Source: an uncultured Psychroserpens sp. (GTDB lineage Bacteria; Bacteroidota; Bacteroidia; Flavobacteriales; Flavobacteriaceae). From it: a DNA stretch of 64,000 nt. The stretch covers positions 62,001-126,000 of the forward strand of contig NZ_CANMVN010000002.1 in the NCBI RefSeq assembly GCF_947501425.1, given 5' to 3'. Position 1 is the first letter of the stretch. Every line of letters starts with the position of its first letter. This document shows, piece after piece, positions 17,177 to 25,594 of the stretch. A model generated the notes under the pieces. The model did not search any database. It was given only the letters and a program-made list of their open reading frames with translations, and was not told the origin of the DNA. The position numbers and the translations under genes were made by a program.

Positions 17177-17902
17177 TTAATCTTGTAAGACAAAACTAAT
17201 TGGAATACTATATGGCATACTTACAGCTCTGCCTCGCTGTTTACCTGGCGTCATCTTAGGTAATAAACCTATAATACGTTCAGCTTCATTTTCTAACAAT
17301 TTATCTGGACCTCTGGTTTGAATTTTAGTGGTATTTCCATTTTTATCAATTACAAATAGAACAAACACTTTCCCATGCATTCCTAGCTCTAAAGCTGTCT
17401 CAGGATATTTAAAATGTTTTTTAACGTGAGCCTGAATAGATCTTTGGAAACATTCCATTTTCTGTTCTTTAGTACCTGTCTCACATCCAGGAAATACAGG
17501 AACATTTTCAATAACTCTAAAAGGTACTACAATATCCTCTTCTACTTCCTCTACTTCCACATCTTCAACATTAGCTACATATTCTATAGCATCATCTTGA
17601 CCTATCTCACTACTCTCAATAATTGTTTCTTCTATTTCAACAACGTCTTCCACAATTCTGAGATCTTCAGAGACAACTGCTGGTGGTGGAGGTGGTGGAG
17701 GTGGAACATCAATATTCACAATTGGAATATCTTCTTCTATAATTTCATCCATTTGGACGATATCTCTCTCATAAGTTGTATTTTCATAGAACTTATGTTC
17801 AAATAGCAAATATGTTGATAACAACATTAAATTCAAGCCGATAGCGAAATAGAGACTACTATTTCTTCCGACATCTACGTTTGGGTTCTTTTTAACTTCC
17901 AT
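17177..17902 (-). CDS. tonB: Energy transducer TonB
   Basis: TonB links ExbBD proton-motive energy to outer-membrane receptors. The protein is 241 aa: a short cytoplasmic part, a transmembrane helix at about 17-34 (YFAIGLNLMLLSTYLLFEH), a Pro/Glu/Val-rich periplasmic spacer with a run of eight prolines, and a TonB C-terminal domain (about 150-240) with KHFKYPETALELGMHGKV, VLFVIDKNG and MPYSIPISFVLQ. VFPGCE before the domain is typical of Bacteroidota TonB. No ExbB/ExbD genes are nearby. It lies downstream of, and on the same strand as, a TonB receptor gene, 89 nt away. Confidence 0.93.
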   Translation of the reverse strand: MEVKKNPNVDVGRNSSLYFAIGLNLMLLSTYLLFEHKFYENTTYERDIVQMDEIIEEDIPIVNIDVPPPPPPPPAVVSEDLRIVEDVVEIEETIIESSEIGQDDAIEYVANVEDVEVEEVEEDIVVPFRVIENVPVFPGCETGTKEQKMECFQRSIQAHVKKHFKYPETALELGMHGKVFVLFVIDKNGNTTKIQTRGPDKLLENEAERIIGLLPKMTPGKQRGRAVSMPYSIPISFVLQD

Positions 17903-17991
17903 AATAACAACGATTTATACTATGAAATTACGCCAATATCTTCGGAAAAAATATGACAATTGTCATGTTGGGCAAAAAAACCAAAATTAGT

Positions 17992-20142
17992 TTACAAATT
18001 ATCTAATTGATTATCGGTTCCATCCTCACTTATTGTCCAGAAGAATCCTACGAAGAAAAACTGATCAGCTGCAGGTCGTAATGCACGTCTTCCGAAGTTT
18101 CCATTAACATCTGGAGTATTGGAATATTGATAACCGTTTATATTTTTGAAGGCAAATACATTGTTCACTGAAGCATAAATAATTTTTTGCGGACTAATCA
18201 AATACGCCCAATTTAAACTGATACTATTAAAACTTTTTGTTTTCTCACTAAGAAATTCGTTGGTATTAGGATTTGTGTAAGGTCTACCAGATGCAAATGT
18301 GTATGCAAAACCAACCTGGCTTTTCCAATCATCAATCCAATACTTTGCTATGGCTGAAAAATTATGCGTATTGGCAAAATTGGGTTGTGCTTGTTCTGGA
18401 TAGTTACGATAATCACGTTCTGTGTCCAAATATGAATAACTGATCCAATAATCCATATTCTTAATGCTTTTATTGTCTCTCCAGAATATATCTAACCCTT
18501 GCGCATATCCCGAACCCGAATTGTCGTAGTTAGCATCAAAACTTTCAAAATCGGTATCAAACTTTACAAGATTATCGTATTCCTTTCTGTATACTTCGGC
18601 TCTAAATAGTCGTCCGTTATTTACATATTGGTAGTTCATAATGTAATGCTTGGTATTTTGAGTTTGTATGTCTGGACTAAACTTTAAGATATTAGCATTG
18701 GCATTTTGATAAAAATCGCCATAAGCCAATGATAACTGTCCATTCTTAGATGTTTTATAAGCTAATGACAGTCGTGGCGCAATTTTAAACTCATTAGAAA
18801 GCGCATAGTTATCGGCTCTCAATCCAGCCTTGAGTGCTAAATTTCTACTAAAAATTATATCTGATTCTACAAAAGCTCCAAAATTATTATTATCAAAACC
18901 ATAGGATGTATTAAACCCTTCTGTAGAAAATGTTTCATCAAAATTGGTGGAGAAATGTTCTGCACCGAAACTTAATTTAAAGCTACTGTTAAAACGCTTT
19001 TTCAATTTCAGTTTGATATGTGTTGAATATTCATCGGCACTAATGTCATCACCAATAATTCCAACGTCGGTTTTCCCAATGGTATAGCTCAACCCTGTTT
19101 TCATAGACCACCCACTTCCTAAAACACCTTGATACGATGTATTAGCGTAAAAGTTTCTGTTATTCAGATTAAAACGAATCCCTTCTGCAACATCAATATC
19201 GTCTTGTATGAGATCAAAATTAGAAGTATCAAAAGCTGCATAGAATTTCAATATCCCGTTATCAAAACGTTGACGAAATACTGCTTCTCCTTGTGCTCCT
19301 TCATATGGTTTTTTCCAATCATTGCGATCAGAATAGAATTCTAAATAAGGTGCCAAATTAATATATGAAGCATTAACACTAAGTGATGTTTTCTCCCATT
19401 TCTCTGTATGACCTAAACTTCCTCCAACTGACATAATTCCTATATCTGTTTTTTCTTGATCTGGCTCGTCAATAGTATTTAATAATAGTACACTTGAGAG
19501 TGCGTTACCATATTCGGCCGAATAACCACCAGTTGAAAATGTAATTCCATCAAACAAAAATGGAGAATACCGTCCACGAGTGGGTACATTATTAGGTGTA
19601 GGTGAAAAGGGTGTAAATACACGAATTCCATCAATAAATATCTGAGTTTCTTCAGCATCTCCTCCTCTAACGAATAAGCGTCCGTCTTCAGACACAGTTG
19701 ATGTTCCAGGAAGTGTTTGCAAGGCACCTACAAAGTCACCAACAGCACTTGCTGTGGTTACCACGTCAAGAGGCTTTAATACTGAAACTTTACTATTGTC
19801 GTTAGCTTCAAATGTTCCTGCGGAAACTACAACCACATCTAAAGCTTCCATATCATCCTTTAATTTGATCTGAAGGTCTTTAAGCGCAGACACCTCGTTC
19901 ACAATGGTTTTAGTTTCGTAAGATAGAAATGAAATGATCAAGGTTTGAGATCCTGTTTCAGAAGTTGTAAAACTAAACTCTCCGTTTTCATCTGTAGTGT
20001 CACCATCATAGGTGCCATCTAAATAAACATTTGCTCCAGGAATAGGTTGATCTTTTGAGTCTACTACTTTTCCATTAATAGTGGTTTGAGCACATGTTAC
20101 AGATGCGATAAGGAAAGTTAAAATGAATACTGTGGTTTTCAT
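17992..20142 (-). CDS. TonB-dependent outer-membrane receptor (carboxypeptidase-regulatory domain)
   Basis: A 716-aa outer-membrane receptor. It has a signal peptide (1-18, ending VTCA), then a CarboxypepD-regulatory-like/CNA-B domain (about 20-95; INGKVVDSKDQPIPGANVYL), a plug domain (about 105-220) with LQTLPGTSTVSEDGRLFVRG, and a beta-barrel ending in the aromatic-rich strand FFFVGFFWTI. No STN domain and no partner SusD gene are present, so it is of the simpler receptor type; the ligand is unknown. The adjacent tonB makes a dedicated transport pair plausible. Confidence 0.92.
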   Translation of the reverse strand: MKTTVFILTFLIASVTCAQTTINGKVVDSKDQPIPGANVYLDGTYDGDTTDENGEFSFTTSETGSQTLIISFLSYETKTIVNEVSALKDLQIKLKDDMEALDVVVVSAGTFEANDNSKVSVLKPLDVVTTASAVGDFVGALQTLPGTSTVSEDGRLFVRGGDAEETQIFIDGIRVFTPFSPTPNNVPTRGRYSPFLFDGITFSTGGYSAEYGNALSSVLLLNTIDEPDQEKTDIGIMSVGGSLGHTEKWEKTSLSVNASYINLAPYLEFYSDRNDWKKPYEGAQGEAVFRQRFDNGILKFYAAFDTSNFDLIQDDIDVAEGIRFNLNNRNFYANTSYQGVLGSGWSMKTGLSYTIGKTDVGIIGDDISADEYSTHIKLKLKKRFNSSFKLSFGAEHFSTNFDETFSTEGFNTSYGFDNNNFGAFVESDIIFSRNLALKAGLRADNYALSNEFKIAPRLSLAYKTSKNGQLSLAYGDFYQNANANILKFSPDIQTQNTKHYIMNYQYVNNGRLFRAEVYRKEYDNLVKFDTDFESFDANYDNSGSGYAQGLDIFWRDNKSIKNMDYWISYSYLDTERDYRNYPEQAQPNFANTHNFSAIAKYWIDDWKSQVGFAYTFASGRPYTNPNTNEFLSEKTKSFNSISLNWAYLISPQKIIYASVNNVFAFKNINGYQYSNTPDVNGNFGRRALRPAADQFFFVGFFWTISEDGTDNQLDNL

Positions 20143-20254
20143 GGTTGATGATTTAAACTGTTCGTTTTTTGATTATTTACTCCTAAGCTGTAGCGAAGGA
20201 GTGTTGATTGACGGTTCAAAGATGTTAAAGAACAGTCACAGACAAAATTCAATG

Positions 20255-20286
20255 TTACCGAATTGTCAAAAATCATTACCGAATTG
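20255..20286. promoter_or_regulatory. Direct repeat, candidate operator (LytTR-like spacing)
   Basis: TTACCGAATTG occurs perfectly twice, at 20255-20265 and 20276-20286, 21 bp centre to centre (two helical turns). It lies in the 173-bp gap between the TonB receptor and the yhhN-like gene, ending 3 nt before a TATTTTTG box. Spacing and form resemble LytTR-type sites, but the regulator is unknown. Confidence 0.45.
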
Positions 20287-20288
20287 CA

Positions 20289-20296
20289 TATTTTTG
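20289..20296 (+). promoter_or_regulatory. Putative -7 box of the YhhN-family gene
   Basis: TATTTTTG, a perfect TAnnTTTG match, 20 nt before the ATG at 20316. A TTG at 20263-20265, inside the first repeat copy, is 23 nt upstream and could be the -33 element. Confidence 0.5.
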
Positions 20297-20315
20297 AACA
20301 ATCATCATTTTTCCT

Positions 20316-20996
20316 ATGCTTTCGAAATCAGATAAAATATTCAGTATCATCTTTAGTAGTATTGTTATTATAGAACTCATTTTTGGTTCCAATTCATCGT
20401 ATGAACAGTTCCACTATATCTCTAAACCTGCAATAGTAGTGTCTTTACTTATTTTTTTCTGGATGAATAGTAACGCATTACATGCTAAATTGAGACGATT
20501 GATAGCTATGGCGCTTACATTCTCTCTGTTTGGAGACCTACTACTAATGTTTGTTAGTACATCTCAAACCTATTTCCTTCTTGGATTGGTAAGTTTTCTT
20601 ATCGCACATGTCATTTATGTCATAGCATTCTTAAAAGATCGTAACAGCAACTTAAAACCTTACGTATTTATAATTGTGTTATTGATATATGCCAGTGGGT
20701 TATTCTATCTTTTAAAAGATGGTTTAAATGACATGCTCATCCCTGTTATTATATATATGATTGTGATTCTAAGTATGGCTACATCGGCATTCTTAAGATG
20801 TAAAATGGTCTCAAAAGTGAGCTATTTACTTGTATTTACAGGAGCGATACTATTTATGCTATCCGATAGCATATTGGCTCTTAATAAGTTCTATCAACCT
20901 TTAGCTTACGCCAATGTGAGTATTATGCTAACTTATGCTTTGGCTCAGTTTTTAATTGTTTTAGGAATCTTAAAGCAAGACCAACACTCGCGTTAA
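20316..20996 (+). CDS. YhhN/TMEM86 family membrane protein (lysoplasmalogenase-like)
   Basis: A polytopic membrane protein of 226 aa with about seven to eight helices, the size of YhhN proteins. Family features are ISKPAIVVSLLIFFW (conserved KP), LTFSLFGDLLLMF (conserved GD) and FMLSDSILALNKF (conserved SDS). Eukaryotic members hydrolyse the vinyl-ether bond of lysoplasmalogens; the bacterial substrate is not established. It is divergent from the TonB receptor and preceded by the direct-repeat promoter region at 20255-20296. Confidence 0.88.
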   Translation: MLSKSDKIFSIIFSSIVIIELIFGSNSSYEQFHYISKPAIVVSLLIFFWMNSNALHAKLRRLIAMALTFSLFGDLLLMFVSTSQTYFLLGLVSFLIAHVIYVIAFLKDRNSNLKPYVFIIVLLIYASGLFYLLKDGLNDMLIPVIIYMIVILSMATSAFLRCKMVSKVSYLLVFTGAILFMLSDSILALNKFYQPLAYANVSIMLTYALAQFLIVLGILKQDQHSR

Positions 20997-21017
20997 GGAT
21001 GGAAATGGCATCCTTTT
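20995..21017 (+). terminator. Weak intrinsic terminator after the YhhN gene
   Basis: AAGGATG / CATCCTT stem of 7 bp with a 7-nt loop and four T. The stop codon lies at the foot of the stem. Confidence 0.45.
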
Positions 21018-21046
21018 GTTTACAAAAGATATAATGTACAGCCTAA

Positions 21047-21072
21047 CCTACTGAAGCTTCAGCGAAAGTAGG
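21047..21072. repeat. REP-like hairpin between convergent genes
   Basis: Outer arms CCTACT (21047-21052) and AGTAGG (21067-21072) enclose the 8-bp palindrome GAAGCTTC (21053-21060). It lacks a T-run on either strand, so it looks more like a small extragenic palindrome than a terminator. It sits just after the ndh stop on the minus strand. Confidence 0.35.
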
Positions 21073-21079
21073 TAACGCC

Positions 21080-22363
21080 CTATTTCTTGAAAGGTCTGAT
21101 GATTAATCGTGCAGCTTTATCAAAATTGATATAGTTATAAGTCCAATTAAAGAATACAATAACTCTATTTCTAAATCCGACCAGTGCCATTAAATGGATA
21201 AACATCCAGATGAACCATGCAAAAAATCCTCCAAATTTAAATCGTTTTAAATCGACTACAGCTTTGTTTCGACCAATAGTAGCCATTGATCCTTTATCTT
21301 TATATACGAAAGCTTTTAGTGGCTGTTTCTTTATCAATCGCATTAGGTTTTTACCTAAAAGCTGGCCTTGCTGAATTGCGGGTTGTGCCACTTGAGGGTG
21401 ACCATTTGGATAGGCTTCTGTTTGCATTAGAGCAATATCACCTAGCGCAAAAATAGTCTCATAACCTTTGACTTGATTATAGGCATTTACGTAATATCTA
21501 TTTGTTTTTTCAGACATTGTATCTGTATCCAAACCATTAATTAATGAACCTGTGACACCAGCAGCCCAGATTAAGGTTTCAGTATCAAAAACCAGATCTG
21601 AATTTGTTGATGCAATCTTTCCATCATAGTTAGTAACAAGTGTATTGGTATGTACCACAACTCCGAGGCTTTTCAAAAAAGATTCAGCTTTTTTTGAGGC
21701 GTGCTCACTCATTGGAGGCAACACTCTGTTTGCTCCTTCTAGTAAATGAATTTCCATGAGGTCTATGTCCAGATCATGATATTCTCTGGGAAGCACATGA
21801 TTTTTAAGCTCTGCTATAGCACCTGCTAATTCAACACCTGTTGGTCCTCCTCCAACAATTACATAGTTTAAAAGTGCTTTCTTTTTTTCATAAGACTCTG
21901 TTATGGTTGCTTCTTCCAAGTTTTGTAATATCAGGCTTCTAATATTAAGCGCTTGCGGAACAGTTTTCATTGGCATACTATTATGCTCAATTGTTTTATT
22001 TCCAAAGTAATTGGTTTTGGTTCCTGTAGCAATCACTAAATAGTCATAGCTTAAGGTACCAATACTGGTATCAATTTCATGCTCTTGAGGCTTGATCTCA
22101 TAGACCTCTGCTAATCTAAAAAATGAAGCTTTGTGTTTTTTTATAATTTTTCTCAGAGGATAAGCAATAGAATCAGGCTCTAAACCTGAACTTGACACCT
22201 GATATAACAGCGGTTGAAACGTATGATAGTTGTGTTTATCTAATAAGACGACCTGCAAGTTCTTATTTGCTAATGATTTTGCCAAATTCACACCTGCGAA
22301 ACCACCTCCTATAATAATGACTCTAGGCGAATTTGATTTAGGAATATTCATAGAAAAAATCAC
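21080..22363 (-). CDS. ndh: Type II NADH:quinone oxidoreductase-like FAD protein
   Basis: A 427-aa membrane-associated flavoprotein that moves electrons from NADH to quinone without pumping protons. The FAD site is RVIIIGGGFAGVNLAKSL (GxGxxG, about 14-31). YDYLVIATGTKTNYFG follows, then the NADH site YVIVGGGPTGVELAGAIAEL (about 167-186). ETIFALGDIALMQ is the second FAD loop, followed by AQPAIQQGQLLGKNL. The C-terminal region (about 375-425) has amphipathic and hydrophobic helices (FFAWFIWMFIHLMALVGF) typical of NDH-2 membrane attachment. It is divergent from the ECF sigma gene. Confidence 0.9.
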   Translation of the reverse strand: MIFSMNIPKSNSPRVIIIGGGFAGVNLAKSLANKNLQVVLLDKHNYHTFQPLLYQVSSSGLEPDSIAYPLRKIIKKHKASFFRLAEVYEIKPQEHEIDTSIGTLSYDYLVIATGTKTNYFGNKTIEHNSMPMKTVPQALNIRSLILQNLEEATITESYEKKKALLNYVIVGGGPTGVELAGAIAELKNHVLPREYHDLDIDLMEIHLLEGANRVLPPMSEHASKKAESFLKSLGVVVHTNTLVTNYDGKIASTNSDLVFDTETLIWAAGVTGSLINGLDTDTMSEKTNRYYVNAYNQVKGYETIFALGDIALMQTEAYPNGHPQVAQPAIQQGQLLGKNLMRLIKKQPLKAFVYKDKGSMATIGRNKAVVDLKRFKFGGFFAWFIWMFIHLMALVGFRNRVIVFFNWTYNYINFDKAARLIIRPFKK

Positions 22364-22408
22364 TTTAATTAAGTGGTATAAAGATACGAATTACCTAACT
22401 CAAATGCC

Positions 22409-22416
22409 TATTTTTG
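22409..22416 (+). promoter_or_regulatory. Putative -7 box of the ECF sigma operon
   Basis: TATTTTTG matches the -7 consensus exactly. It predicts a leader of about 65 nt before the TTG start at 22487. Confidence 0.4.
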
Positions 22417-22486
22417 AATTAATGTTATAATCCTTGTAACATTTTAAAACATGTGACTACAAATAGATAACTAACTAATTGAAAAT

Positions 22487-22981
22487 TTGGACAAGGAACT
22501 CGAACATAATTTTGTGGAATTGCTTGAGAAGCATCAAAACATTGTGCATAAAGTATGTAGATTATACACCAATAATCAGGATGCTCACAATGATTTGTTT
22601 CAAGAGATCACCATACAGTTGTGGAAAGCATATCCAAAATTTCGAGGTGATGCTAAGTTTAGTACTTGGATGTATCGTGTAGGTTTAAATACAGCAATTA
22701 CACTTTACAGAAAGTCAAAACGCAGCATAAAAACCCAAGAGTTTGAGTCGGTATCTTTTAAGATTAAATCGGTTGAATATGATGACACAGAGGAACAACA
22801 ACTCAAATTACTATACAAAGCCGTTCATCAATTAAATGATATTGAAAAAGCATTGGTCTTCTTGTATTTGGAAGATAAAAATTATAGTGAAATAAGTGAA
22901 ACCCTTGGTATTACAGAAGTTAATGCTCGTGTAAAAATGAACAGGGTGAAGAAAAAATTAAAAACAATATTAAATCCGTAA
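22487..22981 (+). CDS. RNA polymerase ECF sigma factor (sigma-70 family)
   Basis: A 164-aa ECF sigma factor. Region 2 is at about 12-75 (AHNDLFQEITIQLWKAYPKF, then FSTWMYRVGLNTAI), and region 4 is at about 105-160 with the helix-turn-helix ALVFLYLEDKNYSEISETLG followed by VNARVKMNRVKKKL. The apparent start is TTG at 22487: protein similarity to relatives begins at MDKELEHNFVELL, and no in-frame ATG fits. Two small genes follow within 5 nt and with a 1-nt overlap. Neither is a FecR-type anti-sigma, so regulation differs from the other ECF locus in this window. Confidence 0.92.
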   Translation: MDKELEHNFVELLEKHQNIVHKVCRLYTNNQDAHNDLFQEITIQLWKAYPKFRGDAKFSTWMYRVGLNTAITLYRKSKRSIKTQEFESVSFKIKSVEYDDTEEQQLKLLYKAVHQLNDIEKALVFLYLEDKNYSEISETLGITEVNARVKMNRVKKKLKTILNP

Positions 22982-22985
22982 TCCT

Positions 22986-23624
22986 ATGGATGAATTAGAA
23001 TTATTAAAAAAGGATTGGCAGTCTAACACAACTCAAGTAGAGCATCAACTCACTGAAAAGGAGCTTTATCCGATGATGCATAAAAAATCATCATCAATTG
23101 TTAAGACATTATTTTACATTAGTGTCGCTGAGTTAATATTCTGGATAATCATTAACAGTATTCCTTATTTTTCTTCGGAAGAATACAGAGCAGAATTAGC
23201 AAGTATGTATGGTAATAGTGGAGTATTACTTGGTATTACCATCTTTAGTTATGCTGTGATATTAGGTTTTGTTTATTTGTTATACAAAGCTTACAAGTCT
23301 ATTTCTGTAACCGATAATGCCAAACGATTAATGGAAAGCATTATAAAGACCAGAAAAATCATTAAATATTACGTCATATATAATCTAGTTATGGCATTTT
23401 TATCAATGACCTTTGGCTTGTATTACACTGTTTACGAAAACCCTGAGGTTTCCGAACAATTTGCCAAATTCTCTGATAAACAAATGTTCTTTGCCATGGT
23501 AATCATGGTGTTAGCAATAGCATTTTTCGTTTTAATTTTCTGGATATTCTATCGCATTATCTACGGTATTTTATTACGTAGACTGAACAGGAACTATAAA
23601 GAACTCAAAAAACTGGAAGTGTAA
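22986..23624 (+). CDS. Membrane protein, probable partner or anti-sigma of the ECF factor
   Basis: A 212-aa protein, no named domain recognised. A 40-residue acidic/charged N-terminal cytoplasmic segment (MDELELLKKDWQSNTTQVEHQLTEKELYPMMHKK, shown here in part as DELELLKKDWQ) is followed by four transmembrane helices (about 42-60, 75-97, 122-143, 165-190). Its start is 4 nt after the sigma gene. A short cytoplasmic N-terminus that could bind sigma plus membrane helices is the plan of many anti-sigma factors, and this gene pair is common in flavobacteria; the role is inferred from position. Confidence 0.8.
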   Translation: MDELELLKKDWQSNTTQVEHQLTEKELYPMMHKKSSSIVKTLFYISVAELIFWIIINSIPYFSSEEYRAELASMYGNSGVLLGITIFSYAVILGFVYLLYKAYKSISVTDNAKRLMESIIKTRKIIKYYVIYNLVMAFLSMTFGLYYTVYENPEVSEQFAKFSDKQMFFAMVIMVLAIAFFVLIFWIFYRIIYGILLRRLNRNYKELKKLEV

Positions 23625-24097
23625 TGATGAAACCTATTGATTTTAAAGTTGAGAATCACACCATAAGCTACAAACTAAACTGGCTTGGTGTTGAAACTGT
23701 TTTACTTGACGGAAAGATTATTTCTAAAAAGGTTTCGCTTGGAAAAAGAGTTCACACTTTCAATCTTATCATTGATGGTGTATCCCATACATTTCACTTA
23801 GAATCAAAGCAAAGCTTTTCAACAAGCAGTGTTAGAGTGCAGTTATTTCAAAACGGTAAGCTTTTAGATACTGACCATGTGGAATTTTTTCAAGATTCAA
23901 AAAACAACAATACAACGCATGATCATGGAGGTGGCTCGTCATTTATGATAGGGATACTGCTCATTTTTTTCTCGATGTCCTTTGATTGGCCTAGGTTTTT
24001 CCTGTTTATTGGTTTGATCTTTCTTTTTGATGCTGTATCAAAGAGTCATGCCAAACAGCAGAAAGACAATCAAAAGCAGCTCGAAAACAACGATTAG
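23624..24097 (+). CDS. Membrane protein of unknown function in ECF operon
   Basis: A 157-aa protein I cannot assign. Residues 1-95 are a soluble beta-rich domain (ISYKLNWLGVETVLLDGKII, then VHTFNLIIDGVSHTFHLES). Residues about 105-140 hold two closely spaced hydrophobic helices (FMIGILLIFFSMSFDW and FFLFIGLIFLFDAV), with a polar, Gln/Asn-rich tail. Two adjacent ATGs (23624 and 23627) are possible; the first overlaps the preceding TAA by one base (TAATG), suggesting translational coupling. It ends 1 nt before the convergent acyltransferase. Confidence 0.8.
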   Translation: MMKPIDFKVENHTISYKLNWLGVETVLLDGKIISKKVSLGKRVHTFNLIIDGVSHTFHLESKQSFSTSSVRVQLFQNGKLLDTDHVEFFQDSKNNNTTHDHGGGSSFMIGILLIFFSMSFDWPRFFLFIGLIFLFDAVSKSHAKQQKDNQKQLENND

Positions 24098-24098
24098 A

Positions 24099-24899
24099 TT
24101 ACCAGTCTCTCAATTCTCTATTTAAGCGCTCTTTTTCCTCTAAGACCTCCTGAGGAATTACCTTTAAAAATGAAGGATGTTGCTCAATAGCATACTCAAT
24201 CTTTTCAACTATTTCGGCTATGGATTCATTATCATAGTCAATATCTAAAGGTTCTTTTACTTCAAAAGATTGATAGACATTTTTCTTTTTAACCCGTAGC
24301 CCTTTTTTATCAAATGAACGTCTAAACCCATCAATTACAATAGGCACGACAATGGGCTTGTATTGCTTTATAATATGTGCAGTACCTTTTCTAATAGGTT
24401 TAAAAGGTGTAGTTGTTCCTTGCGGAAATGTAACAACCCATCCATCATCAAGTGCTTTTTTGATACTGGTAATATCACTCATTTTCACTTGTCTATTGAC
24501 ATCTTGCCCTTTTGAACGCCATGTACGCTCAATACTGATAGAGCCTGTGTAGGCAAATATCTTTGGGATAAGTCCAGATTTCATAGTTTCCTTAGCAGCT
24601 ACATAATACATATTAAGCTTAGGATTCCAGAGGTATCCTACATTTTTAATATTATCCAAACGCCCACTAAGACTAGCATTAAATACGTGAAACATTGCAA
24701 TTACATCTGCAAAATACGTTTGGTGATTTGATATGAAGAGCACGTTAGTATCCGGAAGATTTTTAATGATTTCAGAGCCTTCAATTTGAAGTTCATTAAA
24801 TCCTCTAAACCTTCGGTGTGTTAGGAGCCCGAGGATTCTAATTAGCCATTTCTTTACAAAAAGTATATGCCCAAAGGGGTTTCTTTTAAATAATCCCAT
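24099..24899 (-). CDS. Lysophospholipid acyltransferase family protein
   Basis: A 266-aa PlsC-family acyltransferase. Motif I is FISNHQTYFADVIA (NHx4D), at about residues 54-67, and the phosphate-binding motif is VTFPQGTTTPF near 155-165 (FPQG rather than the common FPEG, with Gln for Glu). One hydrophobic N-terminal segment suggests membrane association. The Gln change is also seen in other bacterial members, so activity is probable. It lies tail to tail with the preceding operon with no intergenic room, and follows the Nudix gene on the same strand by 48 nt. Confidence 0.88.
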   Translation of the reverse strand: MGLFKRNPFGHILFVKKWLIRILGLLTHRRFRGFNELQIEGSEIIKNLPDTNVLFISNHQTYFADVIAMFHVFNASLSGRLDNIKNVGYLWNPKLNMYYVAAKETMKSGLIPKIFAYTGSISIERTWRSKGQDVNRQVKMSDITSIKKALDDGWVVTFPQGTTTPFKPIRKGTAHIIKQYKPIVVPIVIDGFRRSFDKKGLRVKKKNVYQSFEVKEPLDIDYDNESIAEIVEKIEYAIEQHPSFLKVIPQEVLEEKERLNRELRDW

Positions 24900-24947
24900 T
24901 AATCGTTAGTTATTAAGCGGAATGACAAACTTACAAAAATCTAGGGC

Positions 24948-25589
24948 TTATAAAGTCATTTTTAACAAGTCTTTTAGTTCACTAAGCATCATTGCTGTTG
25001 CTCCCCAAACCACATGTCCATTGAGTTTGAAAGCAGGAACTTCTAACTCCAGATTGTAAGAGGTCATTACTGTAGTAGCTATGGCATTAGCATCACTGAG
25101 GAAATCAGTGATCTTGACTTCTATAAGATCTTCAACTTCTTCGTCTTGTTTTATAAAATTTGGTGTTTGATGCGTGATTCCCACAAAAGGAGCGACAGTA
25201 AAATTACTAGGTGGAATGTACAAAGGTGTCATTGGCTTTAAAACCTCAACTGTATGCATTGGCACACCAACCTCCTCTTCGGTTTCACGCAATGCTGTAT
25301 ATTCCAAATGCGGATCTTGATCTTCGTATTTTCCGCCAGGAAATCCAACCTGAGCAGAATGCACTCCTTTATAAGTTTTACGAAGTATCAGTATCAAATG
25401 AGTTTCTATATACCGATCTGGATAGAACAAGGCCATTACACCCGCTTTTTTAGCATACTTCATTTTCTCTCTGTTCTCTTCAATTAGATGCTCGCGAAAC
25501 GGAGGCGACATTTTAAACTGCGAGGATTCTCCCGGAAGATTTAGATTTTTTATTTTTGATACCGATTTTATAAACGTTTCAAAATTCAT
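24948..25589 (-). CDS. Nudix hydrolase, CoA pyrophosphatase type
   Basis: A 213-aa Nudix hydrolase that, by family, cleaves CoA and its derivatives to 4'-phosphopantetheine and 3',5'-ADP. The Nudix box is complete: GGKYEDQDPH followed by ALRETEEEVG (about residues 85-110). The CoA-pyrophosphatase group marker just upstream is LILRKTYKGVHSAQVGFPGG, close to the UPF0035 signature LLTxR...HxGQIxFPGG with S-A-Q in place of SGQ. It starts 5 nt from the divergent cyclophilin gene. Confidence 0.9.
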   Translation of the reverse strand: MNFETFIKSVSKIKNLNLPGESSQFKMSPPFREHLIEENREKMKYAKKAGVMALFYPDRYIETHLILILRKTYKGVHSAQVGFPGGKYEDQDPHLEYTALRETEEEVGVPMHTVEVLKPMTPLYIPPSNFTVAPFVGITHQTPNFIKQDEEVEDLIEVKITDFLSDANAIATTVMTSYNLELEVPAFKLNGHVVWGATAMMLSELKDLLKMTL

Positions 25590-25594
25590 TACTC

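Noticed and set aside
17680-17710. GGTGGTGGAGGTGG low-complexity DNA
   Set aside because: It codes for the poly-proline part of TonB; no separate repeat element is needed.
22479-22682. Plus-strand open frame overlapping the ECF sigma start
   Set aside because: It is an alternative frame of the sigma gene; the correct frame carries region 2 and region 4.
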